Shown: in pieces, positions 1-8,972 of the stretch | How positions within the stretch are numbered: the stretch's first letter is position 1 | Layout: every line of letters begins with the position of its first letter | DNA from: Caballeronia sp. Lep1P3 | GTDB lineage: Bacteria > Pseudomonadota > Gammaproteobacteria > Burkholderiales > Burkholderiaceae | DNA: 64,000 bases | Assembly: GCF_022879595.1 (NCBI RefSeq) | Contig: NZ_CP084265.1 | Span: 2,356,001-2,420,000, forward strand | Direction of reading: 5' to 3' | Notes under the pieces: generated by a model | Told to the model about the DNA's origin: nothing | What the model saw: only the letters and a program-made list of their open reading frames with translations | Database searches by the model: none | Position numbers and translations under genes: made by a program

Positions 1-98
1 TGACTATCACCGACGCGTACTTCTAGAACTTCCGGCATTGACGCACATGATGAGAGCCCGCGAAAGCAGGCTCCCAAAAATCACGCATAGCTACGCTG

Positions 99-287
99 TC
101 ATTTTTTGCCTGCATCCGTGAATGCAAGCAACCTCAAATGTCGAACAATTGTCCGATAGCTTCCCCGTCCAAGTTCCAGCCGCACGTTTGTCGGCCCCAG
201 TTTTCGCCGCTGCCGTTGTAATGCTACGCAAGCGCAGACTACATCTGCTGCGGACACCGCTTTTCTTCCTCTCATTGATGACCTCAA
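99..287 (-). CDS. KfrA-like DNA-binding domain, short form or fragment
   Basis: 62 residues from ATG at 287. The middle, with the motif LGRGSYRTIVRHL, matches the N-terminal DNA-binding region of KfrA-type plasmid regulators, where a G-T/R-G-S-x-x-T-(I/V)-x-R-H-L helix follows a stretch about alternative factors. The long coiled coil that normally follows is absent, so this is either a stand-alone DNA-binding domain or a 5' remnant. Function (repression or DNA binding) is inferred from the family only. Confidence 0.5.
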   Translation of the reverse strand: MRSSMRGRKAVSAADVVCACVALQRQRRKLGPTNVRLELGRGSYRTIVRHLRLLAFTDAGKK

Positions 288-420
288 TCACGAAGCGCCG
301 AGTCCCATGACCGGGCACATCTCGTGTAGTCACCAGCGAAATTGGTAATCGAAACTGCGTGCGAAGCAACTGGAATTCATCCATTCTGGATGCCATTACA
401 TCACGATAGAGTTCGCCGAT

Positions 421-837
421 ATGGAAGCAACACCCTTTGATACAAGCTCGCCCGGAGTTCGCACCGTTCTGCATATGTCACCCGCCGTGATGGCGGCAGC
501 AGTCCTGTCGGCTCAGAAATGCGGCTTGAACTTGCGCGAATGGCTCGACCGCGCCGTAACGAGCCTCATCGCGGACGACCATCCCGAAGGCGCAGCACCG
601 TGGTCCGTGCAGGCGGCGGATTTGTTTGCACAGGTGGCCAACTGTTCGCCGGAACTATTGCATGGACGGTGGGCGGCGCTGCTCGAACTCGTGCGACTAG
701 ACCGCTCGCTGTGGCACGAGCCGACGCAGACCGTCGGCGAAATCGAGGACGGAGAACCGTTGAGTGAGCCGTACCTGTCGCCGGCTCGACTGCGAAAAGC
801 ATGGCCAAGACTGGTCGGACAGGTGTTTTGCCTGTGA
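421..837 (+). CDS. hypothetical protein, 138 residues
   Basis: ATG at 421, stop TGA at 835-837. The product is soluble, without membrane segments or recognisable motif. It has a short N-terminal segment resembling a ribbon-helix-helix or toxin-partner fold (MSPAVMAAAVLSAQ then LNLREWLDRAV) and an acidic tail. I do not recognise the family. It stands between the KfrA-like fragment and the BrxL remnant, so it belongs to the decayed left edge of the island. Confidence 0.45.
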   Translation: MEATPFDTSSPGVRTVLHMSPAVMAAAVLSAQKCGLNLREWLDRAVTSLIADDHPEGAAPWSVQAADLFAQVANCSPELLHGRWAALLELVRLDRSLWHEPTQTVGEIEDGEPLSEPYLSPARLRKAWPRLVGQVFCL

Positions 838-983
838 CGGGTCGGTGGGAAAATGGTGAGGTAAGCCCCGACGAAGCTTCGATAAATCTATGGGTTTGGG
901 TATGGCGGCGGCGGGTGTAACAACATGTGGTCGGCTTGGAGCCGAAGTTCCATGCCTGAACCGATGCTCGAAACGCTATAGCC

Positions 984-1286
984 TCATTCGGCTAGCGCCT
1001 TCAGCAAGGCGTCGCGCGCATCTTGATAGAGCTCGATGTCAAGCTTTGTCGCCATATCGTCCGACAGTTCGAAAAGTTGTCGACGACAAGACACTGGCAG
1101 CAAGAGCGACTGGGCGCCCTTCTCGACCGCGATTTCCGCGAACGTGACTGCATTGTGAATCGGTTCAACGGTGCCACCCAGCGTCACTTCCCCAACGACA
1201 ATCAAACCGCCACGAACCGACTTCCGCAGTAACGCGCCTGCCAGAGCAACCGACACGGTTGCCCAGCATGACTGCTCAGCGCACAC
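984..1286 (-). pseudogene. brxL: C-terminal fragment of BREX Lon-like protein BrxL
   Basis: The last ~85 residues, with VRGGLIVVGEVTLGGTVEP and later KGAQSLLLPVS and DARDALLKALAE, match the C-terminal Lon-like domain of BrxL, the BREX phage-defence protein. The whole ATPase and N-terminal part is missing. Upstream of about 1290 the frame continues into sequence that does not look like BrxL, and the GTG at 1286 is only the first available codon. I read this as a relic of a lost BREX locus. No pglX, pglZ or brxC was seen. Confidence 0.6.
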
Positions 1287-1542
1287 ATCATTCGTAACTG
1301 GTCGTTGTGAGCAAGCAGCCTATCGATGGCAACAGGCTGTGGTCAACATATTCCAACCCGCACGTCGATTTCGATGGGCGCAAAGTCCGAGCCGATGTCC
1401 GTTCCGTCACTGAAGGCACCAGTCGTGATGGAGAGCCGTTTCTCAATAGCAGGCTGGTCGGTTAGTTACTGGCATGCGTCTCGATGTGGGTCAACGAGTC
1501 GGAAGGCTTGGCGATGGCTCAGCGCTGGCATCCATCCAGCGT
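1287..1542. other. stretch without a convincing gene
   Basis: About 255 bases between the BrxL fragment and the ssb tip. The minus strand has a short open stretch ending at 1343 with protein-like composition (IGSDFAPIEIDV) but no usable start, so it may be another gene remnant. Nothing else was seen. Confidence 0.4.
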
Positions 1543-1579
1543 CTAGAACGGGATGTCATCATCGTCCCCCGGCGTCAGA
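1543..1579 (-). pseudogene. ssb: 3' tip of an ssb gene cut by the IS
   Basis: The minus strand reads ...SLTPGDDDDIPF followed by TAG. The acidic tip ending D-D-D-I-P-F is the partner-binding tail of bacterial single-stranded DNA-binding protein. The rest of the gene is gone: the terminal inverted repeat of the IS3-family element starts at 1580. On the far side of the element lies xseB, so the missing ssb body was probably deleted together with IS movement. Confidence 0.65.
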
Positions 1580-1628
1580 CTAGTTGTCGCCTCTGAACTT
1601 TCTTATCGAGAAGAGTCAGAGGTACAGG

Positions 1629-2129
1629 GTGAAGGCGAAACAAACGTATTCTGTTGAATTTAAGGAACAGGCGCTGTCGAAGGTCCTGCAGCGCGGCCCC
1701 CGAACGGTTGGAGCAGTGGCCGACGAATTGAACGTGAACGTACTGACGTTAAGGAAGTGGATGAGAGGCGCCGCCGCCGCGAAGCGGAGCTCGGGCTCCG
1801 AACACGCAAGACGTCCGGAAGACTGGTCGCTGGAAGAACGGCTGATGGCCTTGCAGGAGAGCCACGGGTTGGTCGACGAAGCGTTGAACAGCTGGTGTCG
1901 CGAGCGCGGCCTGTTCGCACATCATCTCGCGCAGTGGCGAGCGGATTTTTGCACGGTCGGTGGAACCGGTAGTCGGCGCGAGAGCGCCACGGAAGTCCGG
2001 GATCTGAAGCAGGCCAATTTCGAGCTGCAGCGCGAACTCAAACGCAAGGAGAAGGCGCTGGCTGAAGCTGCGGCGCTGTTGGTGCTGCAAAAAAAGCACC
2101 GTGCGCTGTTCGGGGGCGAGGCCGAATGA
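1629..2129 (+). CDS. IS3-family transposase OrfA
   Basis: 166 residues from GTG at 1629 (AGAGG 7 bases upstream). The frame also opens at a TTG inside the terminal repeat. An N-terminal helix-turn-helix (SVEFKEQALSKVLQ, then LNVNVLTLRKWMRG) is followed by a second DNA-binding-like half and a C-terminal leucine-rich coiled coil (KQANFELQRELKRKEKALAE), the usual OrfA layout. Its last codons overlap orfB by ATGA, which fits coupled or frameshifted translation of the full transposase. Confidence 0.85.
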   Translation: MKAKQTYSVEFKEQALSKVLQRGPRTVGAVADELNVNVLTLRKWMRGAAAAKRSSGSEHARRPEDWSLEERLMALQESHGLVDEALNSWCRERGLFAHHLAQWRADFCTVGGTGSRRESATEVRDLKQANFELQRELKRKEKALAEAAALLVLQKKHRALFGGEAE

Positions 2130-3205
2130 CGGTCCCTGAAGAGCGCAAGGCATTGATCGACCTGATCAGCGAGGCGACCCTGGCCGGGGCTCGCCAGGCG
2201 CGTGCGTGCAGCATTCTAGGGCTCAGTGCTCGAACGGTTCAGCGCTGGCAGCGCGGCGAACCTGACGCGGTGGACGGGCGCTCGTTACGGCATCACGCGC
2301 CGCGTCACAAGCTCTCTGCCGACGAACGCGCCGAGCTTCTGGCGATCGCGAACTCGCCCGAATTCGGTCATCTGCCGCCAAGCCAGATCGTGCCTCGACT
2401 GGCAGACCAGCAACGCTATATCGCCTCCGAATCGACGTTCTACCGGGTCCTGAAGGCCGAGAAGCAACTCGCACACCGGCGCAGCGAACGGCCGGCACAG
2501 GCACGCAGCAAACCCCGTTCGGTTTGCGCCGATGCACCGAACCAATTGTATAGCTGGGACATCACGTATCTGCCGACCACGGTTCGTGGGCAGTACTTCT
2601 ACTTGTATCTGTTTCTCGACGTGTTCAGTCGCAAAATTGTCGGCTGGCAGGTGTATGCCGAGGAAAGCAGCGTGCTGGCCAGCGAAGTCCTCAAGGACCT
2701 CTGCGCGCGCGAAGCGATACAGCCCGCCCAGGTGATTTTGCATTCGGACAACGGCGGCCCGATGAAAGGCGCGACGATGCTTGCCACCCTTCAGGCGCTG
2801 GGCGTCATGCCGTCGCTGAGTCGCCCGGGCGTGAGCAACGACAACCCTTACTCCGAGTCGTTGTTCAAGACCCTAAAGTATCGACCTGCTTATCCGCTCA
2901 AGGCATTCGATACCCTGTTTGCCGCGCGCACGTGGGTGGGCGCACTGGTGCGCTGGTACAACGAGGAGCATCGTCACAGCGCGATCCGGTTCGTCACGCC
3001 GGCGCAGCGTCATGCCAACCTCGATCAGGACATTCTGGATCGACGCGCGGCGCTCTACGAGTACGCCCGGCAACGCAATCCGCTTCGGTGGAAAGGCCCA
3101 ACGCGCAACTGGCAACGCGTCGATGCTGTGCACCTGAACCCGGATCGAATCGATAACCAGGGCGGTACCCCACGACGCCCTAACCAGGAGAGAAAGGCAG
3201 CCTGA
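2126..3205 (+). CDS. IS3-family transposase OrfB (DDE integrase domain)
   Basis: 359 residues, ATG overlapping the orfA stop. An N-terminal HTH_21-like region precedes an rve/DDE core: first Asp in SWDITYLP, second Asp in HSDNGG, Glu in NPYSESLFKTLKY. C-terminal arginine-rich tail. The length and motif order are complete, so the element could be active. Confidence 0.9.
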   Translation: MTVPEERKALIDLISEATLAGARQARACSILGLSARTVQRWQRGEPDAVDGRSLRHHAPRHKLSADERAELLAIANSPEFGHLPPSQIVPRLADQQRYIASESTFYRVLKAEKQLAHRRSERPAQARSKPRSVCADAPNQLYSWDITYLPTTVRGQYFYLYLFLDVFSRKIVGWQVYAEESSVLASEVLKDLCAREAIQPAQVILHSDNGGPMKGATMLATLQALGVMPSLSRPGVSNDNPYSESLFKTLKYRPAYPLKAFDTLFAARTWVGALVRWYNEEHRHSAIRFVTPAQRHANLDQDILDRRAALYEYARQRNPLRWKGPTRNWQRVDAVHLNPDRIDNQGGTPRRPNQERKAA

Positions 3206-3207
3206 AA

Positions 3208-3489
3208 TTATTCGTTGAGGCGACAACTAGCTTGAAAATTTCCGTCGTCCGGTGCAGGTTCTCTTGGCTGCATCGTGACCGGTTCTGCGCTACCGACCCC
3301 TGCTCCACTAAGCGCTTGCTCGAGAGCCGTCTCAACCGCATCAATGCGCTCCTTGCAGACCTTATATGCGGCAACCGACTCCGTAACGATAGTCAGCAGG
3401 TCGTCGATGTTTGGCTCCTGTTGATTACGCAGAGTGTCGGCGTGCTTTTGCAGCACCCCATACGCTTGCTTGAAAGATTTCTCGCTCAT
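3208..3489 (-). CDS. xseB: exodeoxyribonuclease VII small subunit (XseB-like)
   Basis: 93 residues, ATG at 3489, 13 bases after the xseA stop, so the two are co-oriented and probably co-transcribed. The frame begins MSEKSFKQAYGVLQKHADTL, the XseB-type helical hairpin that assembles on the large subunit. The last residues (FQASCRLNE) are read from the end of the adjacent IS3 element, so the natural C-terminus has been replaced. Assignment rests on position next to xseA and on the helical N-terminal pattern. Confidence 0.6.
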   Translation of the reverse strand: MSEKSFKQAYGVLQKHADTLRNQQEPNIDDLLTIVTESVAAYKVCKERIDAVETALEQALSGAGVGSAEPVTMQPREPAPDDGNFQASCRLNE

Positions 3490-3502
3490 CTGTTCGCAAT
3501 CC

Positions 3503-4802
3503 TTATTTGACCCGGACGGCTACACGCCCGTTCCTGAACTCGATTTCCAACCCATCGCCTGATTTTGCATCGGTTGCAGAGGTAACAGGCTTACCCTCCT
3601 CACCTCGCACAATTGCAAAACCGCGCCCCAACGTTTTCTCAGGTCCTTGCCCAGCCACTTCACGAAAAAGCGCCGTCGCGGCCGTTAGCGCGCCAGCAAC
3701 TATTTGTCGTGCCGACACCGTAACATCCTGCAGGCCTTGCTCCACCGATTCTCGGCTTCTACGAACATCCAACGATGTACGGTCATGAATTGCTTCAAGC
3801 CGGGTCGTCGCGAGTACTCGTGCCGTGCTCACAACATTGCTGGCCTCTGCCTTTATTTCTGAGAACATGCCTGGCACGTCGCGGTTTGCCATCGCCAGCA
3901 ACTGGTAGGCGTCATGCCGGACATCCGTCACCAATTTCCTCGCATCGTGTTTTGCGTCATGAACCGTGCTGGTTGCCCCGAGTTGAAGTTCACCCATCAA
4001 TTCGGACGCGGTCTGTTTCGCGGTCGCAATCTGCCTGAATGCACCGGAATGTATGGCTGAGAAGTCTCTATCGAGTACGGCGCTTGAGGCGTTTGCAACT
4101 CTTGTTGCCTGCGTAGTCAACAGTTCAAAATTCGCTTTGGCTTCATCAACCCTTTTTTTGATAGCCTGCTCTATGCCCGCGGCCACCTTACTGGGCGTAT
4201 CGAACCGGATGTTTGCAACCTCATCGAGAATGGTGTTGTCACGCTCATGGCCCACCCCGGTCAAAACAGGAATTTTCAGGCTGCAAATGCACTTGGCCAA
4301 CTCATAATCGTTCAGCCAAGCTAGGTCATTGACGGCTCCCCCTCCCCGGATAATTGCCACAGCATCGGGGCGCGGATAATCTGAGTCGCTCCAGTTCTCC
4401 AGAGCATCTAGCAGTGCAGCTCGTATTTCCAGAGCGGCCCCCTCGCCCTGGAAGCGACTGGAGGCGTAGACAAACCGACAGATAGCGAAGCGCTCGAGGC
4501 GATTGGCTTCGGCCTGGAAGTCACCGAGCCCGGCAGCGCCCTTCGGAGCAACGACAAGAACAGCGTTGAAATCCCACGGCACCGGCAGCTTTTTGTTGGC
4601 GTCGAATATTCCCTCTTGCTGAAGCCGCGTTCGGATTTCCCTCTTCCTCGCCTCGAGGTCGCCCAGCGTGTACTCGGGGTCGATGGCATCAATCTCAATA
4701 CTGAAGCCGTACTGCGGCTTAAAGGCCGGCTTTGCCCTGACCAAAAGTTTGATGCCGGAAGCGATGCTGGCACCTGTGGCTCGTTCGAATTCAGGGAGAA
4801 TT
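3503..4802 (-). pseudogene. xseA: exodeoxyribonuclease VII large subunit, 3' part
   Basis: Encodes the XseA catalytic core: AIIRGGGAVNDL, LTGVGHERD and DTPSKVAAG, then a long coiled coil and the C-terminal LGRGFAIVRGEEGKP motif. The open frame begins at the left end of the ISL3 element (...SKEAILPEFERATG). Its missing N-terminal OB-fold lies across the element at 6213-6651. Removing the element plus one 8-bp duplication restores a frame of exactly 577 codons including stop. As it stands, only an N-truncated protein could be made, for example from TTG at 4744. Confidence 0.85.
4795..4802. repeat. target-site duplication, left copy (GGAGAATT)
   Basis: Eight bases identical to 6213-6220, immediately outside the ISL3 terminal repeats. 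8 bp is the usual duplication length for ISL3. Confidence 0.85.
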
Positions 4803-6212
4803 GCCTCTTTTGAATTCTCAGTGGGTGGTTTGGCGGGTCAAGGGCGAGCGTAAGCTCGGCGCAGGGAACCCTTGAGGCGCACTGATTCGATAAGCTGAGT
4901 CATGGCTGGTTGCGGCAGAATGCTGCAACCAACCATGCAAGACGAAACGAACAATGACGAACCAACTGTTTGAAGCCGCTCTGGGAATCAAGGCCCCGTG
5001 GTATGTACAAAGCGTCGACTTTGATGCCGGCAAACGCCAGCTCACGATTGCCGTGGACTTCGTCGCGGGCAGCCGGTTCGGTTATGCCAGCGTCGCCGGC
5101 GAGCATCCGGTGCACGACACGCAAATCAAGCGTCTGCGCCATCTGAATTTCTTCCAGCACGAGTGCTATCTGGAAGTACGGGTGCCGCGCGTGCGCTTGC
5201 CGGACGGCTCGGTACGGTTGGTGGAACCTGATTGGGTCGGCCAACTCAGCGGCTTCACGTTGCTGTTCGAGGCGCTCGTGCTGATGCTCGCTCAGCAGAT
5301 GCCGTTTGCTGCCGTGGCGCGCATCGTCAACTTGTCGTGGCACCGGGTTCACGCCATCTGCTCGCGCTATGTGGAACTGGCGCTCGCGTCGGCGGACCTG
5401 TCGGATGTGACGATGGTGGCGATTGACGAAACCTCGTACCGGCGCGGTCATGAGTATCTGACACTGGTTGCCGACATGCAGGCGCGGCGGGTCGTGTTCG
5501 TAACAACCGGCAAGGATGCCAGCACGATTGAACGCTTCGCCGCCTATCTGGGCCAACACGGCGGCAAGCCCGAGCAGGTCGGCTCGGTCAGCATCGACAT
5601 GTCGCCGGCTTTCATCAAGGGCGTCGACGAACATCTACCCAATGCGCGGCTGACCTTCGACAAGTTTCACGTCGTCGCGCACGCGTCCAAGGCGCTCGAT
5701 ACAGTGCGTCGGCAACAACAGAAGGTCGACCCGGAACTTAAAGGCATGCGCTGGATACTGCTGAAAGACGCGAACAAACTCAATCTGGCCCAACTGACCG
5801 ACCTCGAGGCGCTTATCAGTCAGTACACCACCAGCCGCACGGCCCGCGCCTGGCTGTATCGCGAGCAACTGCGTGAGATTCTCGAGCGCAAGCAAATCAA
5901 TGTCGTCTCCGAAATGTTGCAACAGTGGTGCACCAACGTCATGCGCTCGAAGGTCGAACCAATGAAGGACGTGGTGCGATTGATTCGCCGGCACTTCGAC
6001 GGCATCGTCGCCTGGACCCAGACCCGCCAGACCAACGGCTTCATCGAAGCCATCAACGGACTGTTTCAGGCCGCCAAACGCAAGGCACGCGGATACGCTC
6101 GCTTCGAAACCATGCGAACGGTCCTGTTTCTCATCGCAGGCAAACTGGACTTCTCCGCCTTCAACTCGCATGCCCGCTGAAGGCCGTTACCCACTCCGCT
6201 TTCAAAAGAGCC
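4803..6212 (+). mobile_element. ISL3-family insertion sequence, 1410 bp
   Basis: Terminal repeats: left GCCTCTTTTGAATTCTCAGT, right (inverted) GGCTCTTTTGAAAGCGGAGT. Both are followed by GGGT. One transposase gene. Flanked by GGAGAATT on both sides. The perfect duplication and intact transposase suggest a recent insertion. Confidence 0.9.
4954..6180 (+). CDS. ISL3-family transposase
   Basis: 408 residues, ATG at 4954. The N-terminal region begins MTNQLFEAALGI. The DDE core shows AIDETSYRRGHEYLTLV, then SIDMSPAFIKGV with FDKFHVVAHASKALD, and the C-terminal GFIEAINGLFQAAKRKARGY block typical of ISL3 (DUF4096-free, DDE_Tnp_ISL3). Full length, no disruptions. Confidence 0.95.
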   Translation: MTNQLFEAALGIKAPWYVQSVDFDAGKRQLTIAVDFVAGSRFGYASVAGEHPVHDTQIKRLRHLNFFQHECYLEVRVPRVRLPDGSVRLVEPDWVGQLSGFTLLFEALVLMLAQQMPFAAVARIVNLSWHRVHAICSRYVELALASADLSDVTMVAIDETSYRRGHEYLTLVADMQARRVVFVTTGKDASTIERFAAYLGQHGGKPEQVGSVSIDMSPAFIKGVDEHLPNARLTFDKFHVVAHASKALDTVRRQQQKVDPELKGMRWILLKDANKLNLAQLTDLEALISQYTTSRTARAWLYREQLREILERKQINVVSEMLQQWCTNVMRSKVEPMKDVVRLIRRHFDGIVAWTQTRQTNGFIEAINGLFQAAKRKARGYARFETMRTVLFLIAGKLDFSAFNSHAR

Positions 6213-6220
6213 GGAGAATT
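6213..6220. repeat. target-site duplication, right copy (GGAGAATT)
   Basis: Partner of 4795-4802. Confidence 0.85.
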
Positions 6221-6651
6221 TTGTTTGCAACATTGGCCCAGATGGTCGCTCTGGCTGATGCTAATACACCGCCTTCAGGTGTCCGCTCAGAAAGCTCAAG
6301 ATAGACATGGCCGTTTTTGGTTCGGGCCTCAACAACTTCCACGATGGTCCAGACGCCGGATTTGAATGCCTGAGCAACCGCTTGCGCGACGCCGGCAAGT
6401 AGCTGCGAGAGCGTGACGCCTTTCTTCGATAACGCGACTCCCCGGCCAGCAACCTCGATGGCAGGCGCCAGCTCAGAAGAAGGAGCGGAAACAGGACTTG
6501 CGGACATCAGTGACGTAGGCAACCAAGCAGTGAACAGTGCCACTTCTGTACCCTCAGGTACATACCATTTGCGGGCGCCAGCATCCCATCGGGCGCCGAG
6601 CGCCTTGGCTTCATCTTTCTCTTTAAAAGGGACTTCGAGATAGGTTGTCAC
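6213..6651 (-). pseudogene. xseA: xseA 5' part with N-terminal DUF5710 domain
   Basis: Starts at GTG 6651. Residues 1-45 (YLEVPFKEKDEAKALGARWD, then KWYVPEG) form a DUF5710 domain, a small domain common in plasmid primases and relaxases. After a linker comes the XseA OB-fold (LSQLLAGVAQAVAQAF, TIVEVVEARTKNGHVYLEL, ATIWANVANKIL). The frame runs into the ISL3 right end and stops at once. Together with 3503-4802 it formed a 576-residue DUF5710-XseA fusion. Confidence 0.85.
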
Positions 6652-6767
6652 AAGACGAGGGCCGATGTTTATAGGCTTAGTCGAAAATACGCTCTAGCGC
6701 CAGATTGTCCTCAATCTTACCGCTTCCGCGGGGCTGTTTCAGCGGAACGAATTTGGGAACACAAAAT

Positions 6768-7286
6768 CTATTCCCGTTGACCGAAATACGGTACTTCGGG
6801 TGTCACGAGTCGGGACTCTGACTCCTCCGTGCTTTCCGGTTCAGCCCCAGCCACGCTCTCGTCCTCTTGCTCGACCAGCCCCAGCGCTGCTGCCAAAGCC
6901 CCTTCCGGCACCCGACACTCCGGGCAAAAGACGGCGATTTCCTTCTCATCGAGTATGCGCATTGATGCGAGCCACGGCTGCGACACGTCTTCGAACTCGC
7001 CTGTGTACAACGTGTAATGAGGCTGCGTTCTGTCTACTGGCTTCCGGCAATCCGAGCACGTTGCGACCAAATGAAGTGGCTGGTATAGCGGATGAAGGCC
7101 TTGTGTAATCTGCTCCTCCATTGCCTCCCAACATTCCTGCCCGCAAAAAGCCATCTCTTGAAGTTCATGTAAGACGGTAATGGCTTTGGTCTCGCCTTCG
7201 ATAGACACTTTCTGAGTGCGGCTGTAGAAACAGTGCATGCGAGAGCCGACCTTCTCCCCGCACACCTGGCAGCGGCCTAGGTCCAT
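6768..7286 (-). CDS. zinc-ribbon-rich hypothetical protein
   Basis: 172 residues, ATG at 7286 preceded by AGGAAAGAG. Cysteine pairs: CQVCG near residue 6, CGQEC near 49, CSDC near 78 and CPEC near 122, suggesting two structural zinc sites. Acidic Ser/Glu tail. No catalytic motif seen. It follows the ADP-ribosylglycohydrolase by 34 bases in the same direction, so the two probably share a transcript. Confidence 0.7.
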   Translation of the reverse strand: MDLGRCQVCGEKVGSRMHCFYSRTQKVSIEGETKAITVLHELQEMAFCGQECWEAMEEQITQGLHPLYQPLHLVATCSDCRKPVDRTQPHYTLYTGEFEDVSQPWLASMRILDEKEIAVFCPECRVPEGALAAALGLVEQEDESVAGAEPESTEESESRLVTPEVPYFGQRE

Positions 7287-7320
7287 AGCGCTATCTCTTT
7301 CCTGTAGGGCTCACAGAGCT

Positions 7321-8271
7321 TCAACTCATCGCACTTGCGCCGGCGCCGCGAAGCACTCTTTCGACAATGTCTTTGCCCTTCAATACTTCGAGCCACTTCA
7401 AAGGTATGCCGCGGTAGCCGTACAAAAGCCCCGCCAGGCCTCCCGCAATGCAGGCAGTCGTATCGGTATCATTGCCCAGCATCACGGCCCGGCGTACACA
7501 TGACTCGTAGTCGGTGGTTGCCAGCAGACAGTCAATCGATGACCTCAGGCTGTCGACAACATAACCTGAGCCCCGTGTCGGCTCTGCTCGAGCGCTCAAT
7601 ACTAACTGAGCTTCCCGCTCGTTCTGGGTAATCGTAAATCTGCGCCGAAACTCATCTTCAGCGTGGCTGACTGCCTCCTTTGCCACCAACCAATTAAGAA
7701 TCCCCGCGCCTATGAGCGCATATAGCGCGCAGCACAACTGCGAGCGTGCGTGCCCGTGGGTCAAAACACCCTGCCGCATCGCCAATTCGATAAGATGGTC
7801 CGTCGATTTGGCGACGAAGACAACCGGCAGGCAGCGCATAAGCGCCCCGTTCCCATTGTCCCGCTCTCCGGCTGGCCCCGCGTGATTCGCAACGGTGCCG
7901 CTTCTTTTTAGAGTACCGAGGGCGCGCCGCGTCTGAATCCCCACATCAAAAACCTTGCCGTCAGGAGTCATGTGCCCGTCCTCGTACCACGCAATCAATT
8001 GCCCGGCGAAATCGACGAAGTCCAGGGACCCGTTACGGTTGAGGCTGTCGAACAGACAAAGCGCCTGTGCGCCGTCGTCGCTCCACGTACCGACGGGAAC
8101 GCCGGCATGGGCGCGTCGAAACTCCCGCGGCGGTTCCATCTCGATTTCATCCTCTGCAGGTATCTCAGAGGCATCGTGGAACTCGTACGGTACACCGAGC
8201 GCATCCCCGACCAGGAGGCCGTAGAGACCTCCGCGCACGCGGTCCAGGCGTTCCTCACTATTGTTGGTCAT
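7321..8271 (-). CDS. ADP-ribosylglycohydrolase family protein (DraG/ARH-like)
   Basis: 316 residues, ATG at 8271 with GGGAACC upstream. Family hallmarks: GDALGVPYEF near the N-terminus, GTWSDDGAQAL (metal-binding Asp pair) and GNDTDTTACIAGGLAGLLYG near the C-terminus (second metal-binding Asp pair). These enzymes remove ADP-ribose from proteins or nucleic acids, or hydrolyse ADP-ribose linkages, with two Mg ions. In this window it sits near sirtuins and a Nudix gene, which hints at ADP-ribose handling. Substrate unknown. Confidence 0.9.
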   Translation of the reverse strand: MTNNSEERLDRVRGGLYGLLVGDALGVPYEFHDASEIPAEDEIEMEPPREFRRAHAGVPVGTWSDDGAQALCLFDSLNRNGSLDFVDFAGQLIAWYEDGHMTPDGKVFDVGIQTRRALGTLKRSGTVANHAGPAGERDNGNGALMRCLPVVFVAKSTDHLIELAMRQGVLTHGHARSQLCCALYALIGAGILNWLVAKEAVSHAEDEFRRRFTITQNEREAQLVLSARAEPTRGSGYVVDSLRSSIDCLLATTDYESCVRRAVMLGNDTDTTACIAGGLAGLLYGYRGIPLKWLEVLKGKDIVERVLRGAGASAMS

Positions 8272-8365
8272 ATGGTTCCCCGTAGATGGTATGCGGCATT
8301 AGATGACGTTGACGCGGATGCCGGGTTGGCACATAACATGTGGCACGCAAGGGCCGCTCAGTGTG

Positions 8366-8893
8366 CTATACCGCGGATGGCTTCGCTTCGTAAGCTTTGT
8401 CGAAAATCGCTTCCAAAGCAGGATGCACACCGCGCAGCCCAGCTACCACCGCCTTGGCCCAGTCGAAATACTCGCGCTTTCGCTCAACCGACCAGTCTGC
8501 CGGAGGTGAAGCGGCAATATCGCGGAGGTTGCAGATTTTGTCAGCAAGCTTCACGAGCTTCGCTTTCCCGCTAATGTGAACTGCGTGCTCGACCTGCAAG
8601 CGCTTGCGTTCCGCCTTGGGCAGCCCCTTGTCGTCAGTCACCTCGGCGACAATTTCAGCGACCTCCCGGCCAAACTGGGCAACCAGTTCCTCCAGTGAAG
8701 TCTCTGTGTCTTCAATCGTGTCGTGAAGAATCGCGGCGATGAGAACAACCTCGTCGCCCACGTCGCCTTCATTCGCCAATGCATCGGCCAGCGCGATGGG
8801 ATGGTTGATGTACGGCGATGAGTCGGCATCTTTCCGCCGCTGATTCCGGTGCTTGTATGCAGCGAATGCTGTCGCCTTGATGAGCATGTTCAT
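8366..8893 (-). CDS. HD-domain hydrolase, RelA/SpoT- and MESH1-like
   Basis: 175 residues, ATG at 8893 or 8887. Motifs in order: HRNQRRKD...[20 protein letters not shown] (metal-binding HD and ED pair), [12 protein letters not shown]. This is the hydrolase half of SpoT as a stand-alone enzyme. Relatives (MESH1/SAH) hydrolyse ppGpp and, in animals, NADPH. It is followed in the same direction by the ADP-ribosylglycohydrolase. A decayed second copy of its central part lies at 12808-12984. Confidence 0.88.
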   Translation of the reverse strand: MNMLIKATAFAAYKHRNQRRKDADSSPYINHPIALADALANEGDVGDEVVLIAAILHDTIEDTETSLEELVAQFGREVAEIVAEVTDDKGLPKAERKRLQVEHAVHISGKAKLVKLADKICNLRDIAASPPADWSVERKREYFDWAKAVVAGLRGVHPALEAIFDKAYEAKPSAV

Positions 8894-8972
8894 AGGTTGG
8901 CTTTCTTCTTTTTGATTAAAGCAGCGACCCCTAGGGCAGTCAGGAGCCGGCCTGGTCGTCGACCGAAACCGT

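Larger units (their letters stand above)
1580..3230 (+). mobile_element. IS3-family insertion sequence
   Basis: Imperfect terminal inverted repeats share the core CTAGTTGTCGCCTC (1580 onward and, inverted, ending at 3230). The element carries two overlapping transposase frames. No matching short duplications flank the ends (AGA on the left, CTT on the right), and the neighbours are an ssb tail and an xseB gene whose end abuts the element. That suggests an adjacent deletion after insertion. Confidence 0.75.
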
